From: Chlamydoabsidia padenii
Lineage: Eukaryota; Mucoromycota; Mucoromycetes; Mucorales; Cunninghamellaceae
Direction: 5' to 3'
Length of the DNA: 64,000 bases
Assembly: GCA_025330725.1 (NCBI GenBank)
Contig: JAIWND010000019.1
Coordinates: 62,001-126,000, forward strand
Of the stretch, positions 46,705 through 56,245 are shown piece by piece. Position 1 is the stretch's first letter, and each line of letters starts with the position of its first letter. Below the pieces are notes generated by a model. It searched no databases, had not been told where the DNA came from, and was given only the letters and a program-made list of their open reading frames with translations. Both the position numbers and the translations under genes were made by a program.

Positions 46705-49472
46705 TCAAGTGTAATAAACTATACTGGGTAAATCTATGGTATGTGTTGATTGAAGTCGGCCAAGGTTATCCACCATTTTGATCTTGATTAGTTTGCGACA
46801 AGAGGCATCCGTAGTTAAATCCACCCCAGATATCCTAAACAAGGACGAAAACGAGGTACCAAGGAAGATATCGTCATCGCTGGCTTTAGTTGATGTTAGG
46901 TACACTAGAGCATAATTAGTTCTACACCAATCAGGTATATCTTGTTGTCGTTCAAGTTGATGTTCCGGTATTTCGTCGCCCTTCCTGTTGTTTTTCCAAT
47001 GCCAATCAAGAGTGCCCCAAAAAGTAAGCTTTTGATGATTCCTGTCGTCGTCCTTCCCAGTCTGTTCCCAACGGATGTTTCCCCAGTCGAACCGTCGAGT
47101 CTCGTTTTCGTCGATCGCCATAGGAGCAATACTGACCAAGCCAATACGTACCAAATCAATCTTGTTTGTGTGATCCTTTCCAGGTGGTTGTTCCGAGATG
47201 ATGGCGACCATGAATCCAAGCTGATCAATCGTCCTTTTAGCATAGTTTTCGGTTGTTATGAATTCAAAGTTGATCTTTTGTAGCATCCATCCATTATTCA
47301 TAGCTTCTGTTGTTGTTTTTGTGATATGAAGTCCATCCTTGCCATTGTTGTTTCTACCATCAGTGCAATCAATATGATGTAAATCTTGTGTTTCAGTAGA
47401 ATCAGTAGCCACAATGTGTTCGCGTAGGACGCATTTTAAAGTGTGATCATATTTAGCAGCTTCCGGCATCGGCTTGTACGCATAGCATAGTTGGTATATC
47501 AAAGATGGATCGATATCGAGTGAGAGGTTATATAACATAGCAGAGGATGTCGCAGTATGGGTATCACCTCCTTTGTAGATTGGGTGTGGCGGATAGCATT
47601 GTAGTATGAGAGAGGATCCACCATTATAAGCATCCGTTCCATCCATTTTGGTGAGATTAGTCAAGTTGGCGGGAATACTTTGGTGAGAGAGATGTGACCA
47701 AGGCTCATTTAACAATTCCTACACATGGAGACAAAGTCGCGATTAGTAGTTGCAGTCTCCCCCCTTTTTTTTTCTTTGATTACCTTTCCATGAAGATAAA
47801 ACTTGGTACCATAGCCACGATCAAAACAAGATGCAAACCAGTTAGTACCAGGGGAAGGTTGTTTTGTTTCCCCGGCACCAGGATGATAACCGTGAGGTAC
47901 AAGATCCACCGCTTCATCCTTTTGATGACCGAGTTCAGTTTTTGAAGGAGGGAATTCCGAGGGTTTGCCACCTTTCCAAAATAGACGGTCCATAAGATCA
48001 AAGTTTTGCTTGTTAAAATGTTCATAAGTCCAAGCCATACCAAACAAGGCTGCTGATGCGCCTCCTTTTGACGAATCTTCAACGCCCTACCGGAGAATAG
48101 AATGGTAAGTAGAAGGATCAAAAAAAGGGGGGTACCGAGTTTTATTACCTTGTAAGAGTTGAATTCTCCACCGCCATGAGTTCCTCGGCCCCAAACATCC
48201 GTGCCAAAGTAAACATCAGTTCCACGTCGGCCTATAAGAAAGGAAAAAGAAAGAGAGATTAGTAAGTGTTCAAGTCGAAGAAATATTTTCTTGTCATCTT
48301 ACCCACACTTTCTGCCAGTTCAGATGCTTTCTTGGGATAATCATCCTATACGTAAATTGGTAATTAGTATAATAGTTTACATGGAATCCGACATTCCACA
48401 GATTGTCTTTACCCTCCACCAGTAGTTCAAGAAGATCCCATCAGTCACTTTGAAGAAGGGCAAATTATCTTCAGTCAGTTGATTTTGCCAGTCGATAATA
48501 CCGTCCCTGGTGAGACTGTCGTACCATAAAAGTGTTGATCCAGGTATTTCTTCATGTAATTTGGTCCTGAAGTAATTGAGGAAACTAACCCCCCCCCAAA
48601 AAAAAAGAGATGATTAGTTGTTTTGAACCTTTTTTGTTTTGTTTTGTATTACCATGTTAATTGTTGAGCTTTCTCTTGTACAGGAGTGGGGAAAGGCATG
48701 AATGAGCATTCGATATTCATCAGCCATCCATCAAAGCCATAATGTTTTGCAATAGCCACTAACCCAATAAAAAGATTAAGTTTCGGTTTTAAAGTTTCGT
48801 CTCCAGCCATATCTTACCCAATTTGTCCGCATAATAAGGATTCCAGAGTCGCATTGGGTCCTTGTCACCTAGCACAGGAGCATCCGGAGGTCCTTGAAGT
48901 AGCATTTCGAGTTCACCCATTTGATCGCCTTCTACAATAAAAGTTCCAAGGCAAACAACTCCATTTCGATGACAAGTATTGATCCAGTTTACAGGAGGGA
49001 TTGTTACGCGTTCATGAGAGAAACTATTGTACATAAAAAATCAAGACAAGTTAGCATCAATATTGTGTTAACGGTATTATCCTTGGTTGTTGTTATTGTA
49101 TTGTTAACTTACTAGATAAATGAGTCCACGTATTCCCAGTATTGTATGTTGTATATTGTATCATAGTTGTTTCCTTGGATCCACAAGTCTTCTTTGTATC
49201 CACCTATTTTACACAAATTGAAGATGAGGTTAATGAAACTACAATATGATAGTATTAATGCTAATCAACTTACCAGCCATATCATGACATAAGAGAAGTC
49301 TTGGACCTTGTGTGCCACGAGTTACTGGACGTGAATGTAACTTGGTGGAGGCAATGTTGGCCACATCTTGTGCTTGGTTTGCATCCCATTCTTTCAACTG
49401 CTTCATGGAAGACAAAGGTTTGGAAACAGGAAGGTGGACATCTTTATCCTGTTGAAGTTGACGTGACGGCAT
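46705..49472 (-). CDS. Cytosolic endo-beta-N-acetylglucosaminidase (GH85)
   Basis: Hydrolyses the chitobiose core of N-glycans, typically free glycans from misfolded glycoproteins in the cytosol. 738 residues. Exons: 49472-49274, 49203-49113, 49023-48818, 48758-48653, 48584-48413, 48345-48303, 48231-48149, 48086-47784, 47718-46705; phases agree. The GH85 barrel reads LLCHDMAGGYKEDLW, IQYWEYVDSFIYFSHERVTIPP, HRNGVVCLGTFIVEG and FDGWLMNIECSF; the Asn and Glu of NIE are the catalytic pair. Further blocks are TLLWYDSLT, GIFLNYWW and RGTDVYFGTDVWGRG. The last large exon encodes beta-sandwich modules. The start at 49472 suits a cytosolic enzyme; an in-frame upstream ATG at 49559 would add 29 residues with a hydrophobic stretch. 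One element variant (TCGGGAATTCAAT) lies about 80 bp upstream of the chosen start. Confidence 0.94.
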
Positions 49473-49639
49473 GACAGCAATATAAATAAAAAGTAAAAGA
49501 AGAAGAAAAAGAGGGGGAAGAGTGACAAAATTAATATAAAAGACCCGTCGGGAATTCAATCGATCCGATAGGCTGATGGTTATCGTTTTTATTAAGTGGT
49601 ATTACATGCATACAAACTATTCTAAACCAATCAACTATA

Positions 49640-49795
49640 CTATATCAAACGACGATGTTGGTTTTTTGAAATCTTTTGATCCAGTAAAAATTTGCGACGG
49701 AAGACACCATTCTTTGCCGCATTATGAGATGACCTTGGTGCTTCAGTAATAGTCGTGGAGGGAGGGAGTTCAACGTCATATAATGGTTTTGACAT
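49640..49795 (-). CDS. Small 51-residue ORF, possibly a real gene
   Basis: ATG at 49795 opens a frame starting MSKPLYDVELPPSTTITEAP and ending in a basic stretch (VFRRKFLLDQKISKNQHRR). It follows a good acceptor (TATTCTAG, about 49805), and a donor-like GTAGGT lies near 49872, so a 5' UTR intron is plausible. A short upstream frame (MVTPTSYQSLSGASR, stop) would sit in the first leader exon. No family is recognised. Two elements lie upstream (variant near 50030, exact at 50095). Confidence 0.4.
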   Translation of the reverse strand: MSKPLYDVELPPSTTITEAPRSSHNAAKNGVFRRKFLLDQKISKNQHRRLI

Positions 49796-50348
49796 GGTTA
49801 TAGATCTAGAATATACTATACAGAAGGAATAATCAAGTTAGTGAGCAAGTGTTTTTAAAGTTGAGTGACCTACTTGAGGGAGCTTTGTAGAATTGTCAGC
49901 GTGAGGCACCAGATAATGATTGATAGCTTGTTGGGGTGACCATAGTGGATTGGATAATGTTCAAAGTGGAAACAAGAGAGGAGGACTTCATTTCCCCCCC
50001 CTCTCTCTCTCTTGAAACTTTCAAATGGCGGTATTTGAATCTTGCAGTGACCGGAAAAGGAGGCAGGCTGTCAGGTACCAGCATTTCAAAATGGCGGGAT
50101 TTGAAAAAATGCGGGGTACGCGATTTCTGCATAAATGAAGATTACGATAACAGATGCAATATATAAGAAAAGAGAACATCATTGTCTACAAAAAGAATCA
50201 ATCTTTATTTAAATCAATATAAGAGAAAAGACTTTAATCATAAAAACTCTTATTGATTGTTAGAATGGAAAGAGGGAGAAGAAGTTACACTGGGGGATGA
50301 TCACGATTTTTTTTTTCTGATTTCATTTTCTAATGATTTTTTGGCCAA
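49796..50348. other. Leader/promoter of the small ORF and 3' flank of GH134
   Basis: Contains a CT-rich stretch (49995-50015), element copies at about 50034 (GCGGTATTTGAATC) and 50095-50105 (exact), each preceded by AATGG/AAATGG, giving two tandem AATGGCGGxATTTGAA units about 60 bp apart. Confidence 0.5.
50095..50105 (+). promoter_or_regulatory. CGGGATTTGAA element
   Basis: Exact copy, 300 bp upstream of the small ORF; part of a tandem pair with the variant near 50034. Confidence 0.45.
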
Positions 50349-50903
50349 TTAGATGGGAGTAACGTTTACCCAGCATCTGGTATCATCATACATGTATTGG
50401 TTGTTGTTAGCAGTAATTTGATCTTGAATCCAGTAAACACCGTTCTTGTAAGTATTAATATCGTCTGTGTATGGGTTGTTCACACCAGATTCACCGTCTC
50501 TGTGTCCACCGAACCATTTGTCGATACCATAGTAGTTTTGAGAATCTTGACGCGCATGGATATCATCCCACAAGTTGCTGTTAAGAACAGCACCATTGTT
50601 CCATTCATCGGTTGTTTGACCTTTGAATTGACTAGTAGAAGTTCGAAGCATAAACCAGTTTTGCTTGAAAATACCAAAATTTGCGGAATCGTAGGTTTTA
50701 CCATCACCATAATTGTAGTCAGTACCCATATCATTAGTTTCCAACATGGCAATAGCAAGTTCTAAAGTGCCACCACCATTGTTCAACACTGCCTGCTTCT
50801 TTTGCCCATAATTTGGGATAGTATAACATCCACGGTCATCACCCATCACAGCGGTGGAGGCAAGGAAGAGAACGGCAAAGTAGCTGAAGATCTTGATAGT
50901 CAT
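50349..50903 (-). CDS. Secreted GH134 endo-beta-1,4-mannanase
   Basis: Single-exon gene of 184 residues. A signal peptide (MTIKIFSYFAVLFLASTAVMG) precedes a mature domain with the GH134 signature: YTIPNYGQKKQAVLNNGG, LELAIAMLETNDMGTDY, YGDGKTYDSANFGIFKQNW, AVLNSNLWDDIHARQDSQ, YGIDKWFGGHRDGESG and YTDDINTYKNGVYWIQDQI. The Glu of AMLET and the Asp of DSANFGIF region are the likely acid and base of this lysozyme-like inverting family, which includes enzymes from Aspergillus nidulans and Rhizopus microsporus. The length is typical. A TATAAAAA box (50969-50976) lies about 65 bp upstream of the ATG. It acts on mannan outside the cell. Confidence 0.93.
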   Translation of the reverse strand: MTIKIFSYFAVLFLASTAVMGDDRGCYTIPNYGQKKQAVLNNGGGTLELAIAMLETNDMGTDYNYGDGKTYDSANFGIFKQNWFMLRTSTSQFKGQTTDEWNNGAVLNSNLWDDIHARQDSQNYYGIDKWFGGHRDGESGVNNPYTDDINTYKNGVYWIQDQITANNNQYMYDDTRCWVNVTPI

Positions 50904-50968
50904 TTTGATATTGTTGTAGTTGTTTGTTGTGTTAATGATAGGCAAAAGAGAGAGGTTGGTTCGCGCAC

Positions 50969-50976
50969 TTTTTATA
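50969..50976 (-). promoter_or_regulatory. TATA box of the GH134 gene
   Basis: TATAAAAA on the minus strand, 66 bp before the start codon. Confidence 0.6.
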
Positions 50977-51137
50977 TCATTTTCGATCAAGCCAAATTCA
51001 TGCATCAGTGTCGGAGTGTGAGAAATTATCTTATTTCCTCTGTACACGACGGGAAGAAACAAATTACTTTCATTGTATCTGGGAGTGCGCCCATCAGACC
51101 CATATCTTTTCTTTTTTCCAAAAAAGGATGATTTATT

Positions 51138-51148
51138 TGAAATCCCGA
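51138..51148 (-). promoter_or_regulatory. CGGGATTTCAA element 235 bp upstream of GH134
   Basis: Exact C-variant; plus strand ttgaaatcccg. Confidence 0.45.
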
Positions 51149-51599
51149 TAGCGATCACACCTGGTGACGATCAAGTCCACATCAAATGAAGACCTGTCTG
51201 GGAAAAAGTAGTTGATTTCAATTTTGATGGTCTCCTAGTTAGCATAGCCAGCTCTTTTGTCACTCTTTGAGTGATATGATAAAGGCGAATTTCCCACCCC
51301 TCACTTTTGGCGGAGGTTACGTTTGTTTTGCCTTATTCATGGAAAATGGGGTCTGATGAGTGGCACCCCTGATTTCTTTGACTTTCCCTTACACAAATTA
51401 ACGTCATTAGTGTTTTTCATTGATATTCGATGATGCGCATGACTTTAAAATACGTAAATGGAGATAATTAAAAAACGTTTTTCAACTATAACATCCCAAA
51501 GCTGGGTAACAAAACTTTGATCGGTTTGGCAAAAGGACCCATAATTTCATTTTAAACAGCCAATCGGATTTTGTGCATTACTCTTCCTGATGTTTGAAT

Positions 51600-51610
51600 C
51601 GGGATTTGAA
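51600..51610 (+). promoter_or_regulatory. CGGGATTTGAA element
   Basis: Exact copy about 700 bp upstream of GH134. Confidence 0.4.
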
Positions 51611-52254
51611 ATCGAAAAAGGGGTTCCTGATACTACAACATTCTAGTCTAGTTGCACAATATACTATCGCTCGGTTAATGTTCCTGATAACTGGAAAAGC
51701 AGATAACATGTGGCAGGAAAGTAAATTGAGACGGGGTTCAGATGGGAGGGGGATGTAGATGGTGAAAAATAAAAATGACCCGTGCTCCCCTGAGACAGCA
51801 CATCCTGTTTATGTGAGAGGAAAAAAAAAAAAAAGTACACAAGGTCAATCGAAACCCCATGTACGATATCCAAAGATGCATTCCGAGTCTTTCAATTATA
51901 CAGTAAATCCCAGTCCGGCGGTATACTTTGGGTAACATAAAGCCAAAAACATGGCACCGTCCACATTTAATAGGCAAATTATAATGTCAATTTAAAGAAT
52001 GTTTTATTGAGGGAAAATTGTACAATGGTAGGGGTAAATCTATTGTGTATCTACTTTAACATAAAAACTAAGCTAAAGAAGAGGTAGTATGGTCTATGTT
52101 TAGTGAATGGAGGGGGAGGGGAGCATAGAGTATGTATGCTAGAGAGATAAGGATGAAGTCGGTAATGTTGTATTATGGTGAGATGTAGACCGTCATGTGC
52201 CATAATCGCTTTCACGGATCCAACCCATAATGATCTGAATTCCTATTTTCAGCG

Positions 52255-53015
52255 CTACGGTGTAATTGTTGATGCATATGTCTTGTACCCACTAATGATA
52301 TCACCAGGGGCAGCCGATAGGACTAGCAAGAGCAAAAATAAACCACCAGGACACCACATGTGGCAAATAAGGTATCCAACCAGAGAAGACACCAGAGGTA
52401 TATCGTCCATGAGTATTTCATTTTAAAGATAGAAAAGCAAGTATCACTTTCCCCCTCCCCTTCAAACGACATTTTGGTGGGTTGTTGTATGTAAGTTCTA
52501 AATAGTAATATACATGTTTCCAGTTAGACGTTGTGCCATCTTTTTGAGACAGTCAGTTTGTTGCTACTTACCCTGAGAGTCATCTTGATAGAATATTCAT
52601 AGAGTCACCTAGCATTCCAACGTCATCAATGTTTTAAAACGTTTAGACTACTTTGTTTACCTAATTAAATCCATGTTGATCCGAGTGAGAGTTGAATCAA
52701 CATTTCCATCACAAGAGGGACAAAAGTTGATGTTTGAGGGATTGAAGGATTGGATAAAAGTCTTTAAGAGAGTTAGTTGAGCTAATTAACAATAGGTATC
52801 TGCTATTAAACTTACATTTCCAAGGTATAATTAAAGAGTTCAAAAGTTCTCCAATGAATATCTGCTTCCATTATACGGGACTTGATAGCAGAACACATAT
52901 ACACCAATTGTTGGCATGGTAGAGTTGGCAAAGCAAAACAGAAAGAAGAAGGAAAAAAAAAAATCGATTCTCTATTTAGAAATCGTTGAAGCCTGACCGA
53001 GCGGAGTTTTTGCAT
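52255..53015 (-). other. Unresolved, possibly spliced or decayed minus-strand gene
   Basis: Three minus-strand blocks look coding but do not join in one frame. Block 1 (52812-52896) reads MCSAIKSRIMEADIHWRTFE and ends at a good GTAAGT donor. Block 2 (about 52667-52766) begins after a CTAAC branch and AAAG acceptor and reads, in the frame that stays open, FIQSFNPSNINFCPSCDGN, with a CxxC pair, but this frame is not in phase with block 1. Block 3 (52255-52410) is a 51-codon frame starting MDDIPLVSSLVGYLIC with one predicted membrane segment. A spliced small gene, a decayed gene or chance are all possible. Confidence 0.25.
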
Positions 53016-53160
53016 GAGCTTAATTCAAGTTGACATGCACAATTCCTTTAAACCCCTCTCTTTCACTAGACTCATCTCCTTGCAGGTAACGTCAACAACA
53101 GAAATGACAGACGGACAAGATACGAACGATATCATACATCGACAAATGGGCATAGATAAA

Positions 53161-53189
53161 TGGATGGATGGATGGATGGATGGATGGAT
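53161..53189 (+). repeat. TGGA tetranucleotide repeat
   Basis: About seven TGGA units in the RPL15 upstream region. Confidence 0.95.
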
Positions 53190-53321
53190 GTTTTGGTGTA
53201 TTGAACGACCAAACCAGCCGATTGATGTTGGAGTTCGATTCTGAAATTACCATGAATTGTCAATTTGAAGGATGGTTTAACTAACTCTTTGATTTATATT
53301 ATCATATCATAGGGTTAAAAC

Positions 53322-54060
53322 ATGGGTGCCTACAAATATCTCGAAGAATTACAAAAGAAGAAGCAATCGGATGTCCTCCGTTTCTTGCTCCGTGTCCGCT
53401 GTTGGGAATACAGGTATGTACTTGCCCCTTAACTCACTTGCCATCATTCATCTTTATAGACACCATCCGTCCGTCCTGACTCTCACCTACAATACACCAA
53501 CTCACTCTATCTTTTTTTTTATATTATGCATCTATAGACAATTGAATGTCATCCACCGTGCCTCTCGTCCTTCTCGCCCTGACAAGGCTCGTCGTCTCGG
53601 ATACAAGGCCAAGCAAGGATTTGTGATCTACCGTGTCCGTGTCCGTCGTGGTGGCCGTAAGCGACCTGTCCACAAGGGTGCTACCTTTGGCAAACCTGTC
53701 AACGAAGGTGTAAACCAACTCAAGTACCAACGCTCTCTCCAATCCACTGCCGAAGAACGTGTGGGTCGCAAGTGTGCCAACCTCCGTGTCCTCAACTCTT
53801 ACTGGATCAACCAAGATGCTACCTACAAGTACTTTGAAGTCATCCTCGTCGATCCCTCCCACAAGGCTATCCGTCGCGATCCCCGTATCAACTGGATCGT
53901 CAATGCCGTCCACAAGCGTCGTGAAGCCCGTGGTCTTACTGCCATCGGTAAGAAGTCTCGTGGTAAGGGTAAGGGTCATCTCTTCACTAAGACCCGTGGA
54001 TCCGGTCGTCATGCCAGCTGGAAACGTCGCAACACCCTCTCTCTCCGTCGTTACCGTTAA
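53322..54060 (+). CDS. RPL15: 60S ribosomal protein L15 (eL15)
   Basis: Large-subunit ribosomal protein, 204 residues, exactly the usual length. Exons 53322-53413 and 53538-54060, joined within the Arg codon of [11 protein letters not shown]. The protein opens [20 protein letters not shown] and contains [83 protein letters not shown] and ends in [12 protein letters not shown]-rich codon choice marks high expression, as in RPL16. The region just before the ATG ends in ATCATAG, an acceptor-like string, so a 5' UTR intron is possible. A degenerate element (GAGCGGAGTTTTTGCATGAG) lies about 315 bp upstream. AATAAA occurs at about 54137. Confidence 0.97.
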
Positions 54061-54257
54061 ATCGCTCCTTGAATGGGGTCGACTTTGGGTTTGCTTCTTC
54101 CACTAGTTTTAGTATGTTTTTTAAATGGTTATACTCAAATAAAGGATGTGCTTTTTTATGATTTGTGTCTTTTGGTTGGGTGATTATTTTCGAGGTTTAA
54201 ATATTTATGCGCATTGTTATGGGGAAGGGGGTGGTGGTTTTTTGGAAACCAGGATTT

Positions 54258-54285
54258 CGGGATTTCAACTACTTTTGAAATCCCG
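54258..54285. promoter_or_regulatory. Perfect inverted repeat of the CGGGATTTCAA element
   Basis: CGGGATTTCAA (54258-54268) and its exact reverse complement TTGAAATCCCG (54275-54285) are separated by six bases. They lie 157-184 bp upstream of the SPC3 start and about 200 bp after the RPL15 stop. The arrangement suggests a dimeric binding site or a terminator-like hairpin. Confidence 0.6.
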
Positions 54286-54441
54286 CTTTTTTTCTTTTGA
54301 AAAAGGGGAGGGGCTACAGAAAATTTTGAAATCACCTTTCTTTTGCCTCCCTTGTTTTTTGTGCGTGTCATTTAAAGTAGCAGAGTCTACTTTACAAACT
54401 TTTTTTACAGACCATCAATACATATACCATTCGACAGGACC

Positions 54442-55410
54442 ATGTTCAACCTACAACAACGATTAAACGTAAGCCAAATTCAAGTTTATTGTCTCACAAC
54501 ATACCACACCACGCCACTAACCAGCTTCCTTTATACTTTATAGATTGTGTCTTCTTTTGCAATGACCTCTATTGGGTGTGTGCTGGCGGTTATTGCTGCT
54601 ATATCGGCTTTAACTTCATATGGATATCCTAACGGTAGCTCTCTCAAGGTGGACACTGATACTTTTCGCGTGTAAGTCATACTATTATCATCTGATCTCT
54701 CCTTCCCTCTTTGAATTACTCACCTTTTTATAATGAACCTATTACTGTTATAGAGTAACCCGGCGCTATGGTCCTGACCACTATGATTACCGAAACTCGA
54801 AAAGTGAATTCGCTCGACTTGCTTTTGATCTTGATGCAGGTAAAGTATAAATGGATGAGCAAAAAAAAAAAAGGGGGGGGGACCCGCTCTACTATCAAAA
54901 CTATGTTACTGATTTCTCTCTCTCTCTTTTTGTCATATATAGACTTCTCTCCCATGTTTAACTGGAATACTAAACAAATCTTTGTAACAGTTGTAGCTGA
55001 ATATGAATCAAAAACACACGTAAGTAGAATGAAGACCAAATGGGTATTAAGGAAATTAACTTGTTCTGTTTGAAATTTATACATGTAGAATCGAAACAAA
55101 ATTGTGCTTTGGGATCGGATTATTACTACCAAGGACAAGGCTAATCTCAAGTTGCGCAATGTGCCAAACAAGTATGCATTGATCGATGTCAGTCGAAAAT
55201 GGAGGTAAGATTAGATTTTTAGAACACATGAATAGTTCATGTCAAATTAACTTTTTTTTTTTTTTTTTTTTTTTTTGTCTTTGTACCAGTCAACAACAAG
55301 CCAATCTGTCTTTACACTGGGATGTTACCCCTTATGTGGGTATTCTTCAAAGCGGTCAAACTCCTGATGCTTTGGCTAATATAGTCTTATCCCCTGCCCC
55401 TCAAAAGTAA
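54442..55410 (+). CDS. SPC3: Signal peptidase complex subunit 3 (SPC22/23)
   Basis: ER membrane subunit required for signal-peptide cleavage; 184 residues. Exons 54442-54468, 54544-54671, 54754-54839, 54943-55019, 55089-55204, 55290-55410; phases agree. The first coding exon is 27 nt (MFNLQQRLN). One N-terminal membrane segment (FAMTSIGCVLAVIAAISALTS) is followed by a lumenal domain with FARLAFDLDADFSPMFNWNTKQIFVTVVAEY, NKIVLWDRII, and LSLHWDVTPYVGIL, matching the family order (FDIxADLxxxFxWNxKQLFxxxxAEY). The last intron has a T25 tract leading to the acceptor. The perfect inverted repeat lies upstream. It ends only 213 bp from the convergent mannosidase relic. Confidence 0.95.
55252..55276. 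repeat. Poly(T) tract, 25 nt, in SPC3 last intron
   Basis: Sense-strand T run close to the acceptor. Confidence 0.9.
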
Positions 55411-55455
55411 AACCAATAAAACTCTTTATTTGTCTTTTTATGGTCTATTATTTGA

Positions 55456-55481
55456 TGTGTGTGTGTGTGTGTGTGTGTGTG
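55456..55481. repeat. GT dinucleotide repeat
   Basis: 13 GT units in the SPC3 3' flank. Confidence 0.95.
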
Positions 55482-56209
55482 AATGGAATTAGATTATACT
55501 TTGTTGAGACTACAAATACATGCGTGAAGTGTGAAGATCAAAAAAAGAAGTATCATTTATCTTTATTACAATTGATTTTGGATCTAGATTTAATAAAAAC
55601 TATGCTATATAAACTACAACAAATTAAACTAATTGGACTTTAAGAGTCATGATCTGGAACGGAAATAGTGTAAGACGGAAGGCATCATTCTTGTCCATCA
55701 TTAGTACTTGATTTGAGTCATCTTCCAAGATATTCGATACTTGAATTGATTTAATATCCAAAGAGCTATTTCATTGATAAAAAAAAGAATGAGAATAAGA
55801 TTATATAACACCATCATCCCTCCCTGCATGAGACATATACATTACCTTGTAAGATCACCTTTACATTGTCCACCATAAGCTTCATAAAGTCGAAGGATCA
55901 AACATTTCCCTTGCCCCTGATCTTCCTCGGCAAGTTTCACAGTGTCAATGATAATTCGTCCTGGTGGATTGATTGTAAACATGCTTGGGAGAATGAGTTC
56001 GGGTAAAAAGCAAATGATTTGTTTGACTATAAAGTAGATAAAGTGAAAGAATGGTTATAATATGAAGATATCATTGATGGTCAGGTTATAATAAAGTCTT
56101 TACCAATATGACAAAGGTACGTATAATTCCAAAGCCTTCTGGACCACGTCGGATGACTGGAAATCACCATTATGGGATAAATTGCATACTTGAATTGATG
56201 CTGACCTGT

Positions 56210-56211
<2 letters not shown>

Positions 56212-56243
<32 letters not shown>
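56212..56243. repeat. Poly(A) tract, 32 nt, in mannosidase intron
   Basis: A run on the plus strand (sense T), beside the TTGCACAG acceptor. Confidence 0.95.

Positions 56244-56245
<2 letters not shown>

Larger units (their letters stand above)
50904..52050. other. Upstream region of GH134 with two elements
   Basis: No gene is seen. A TATA box lies at 50969-50976, a CGGGATTTCAA (minus orientation) at 51138-51148 and a CGGGATTTGAA at 51600-51610. A run of short open frames has no recognisable content. Confidence 0.5.

Noticed and set aside
52175..52426. 83-codon plus-strand open frame (MVRCRPSCAIIAF)
   Set aside because: No recognisable family or splice context; it overlaps a better minus-strand candidate frame.
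53014..53244. 76-codon open frame including the TGGA repeat
   Set aside because: Frame content is dominated by the tetranucleotide repeat and lies in the RPL15 upstream region; no family resemblance.
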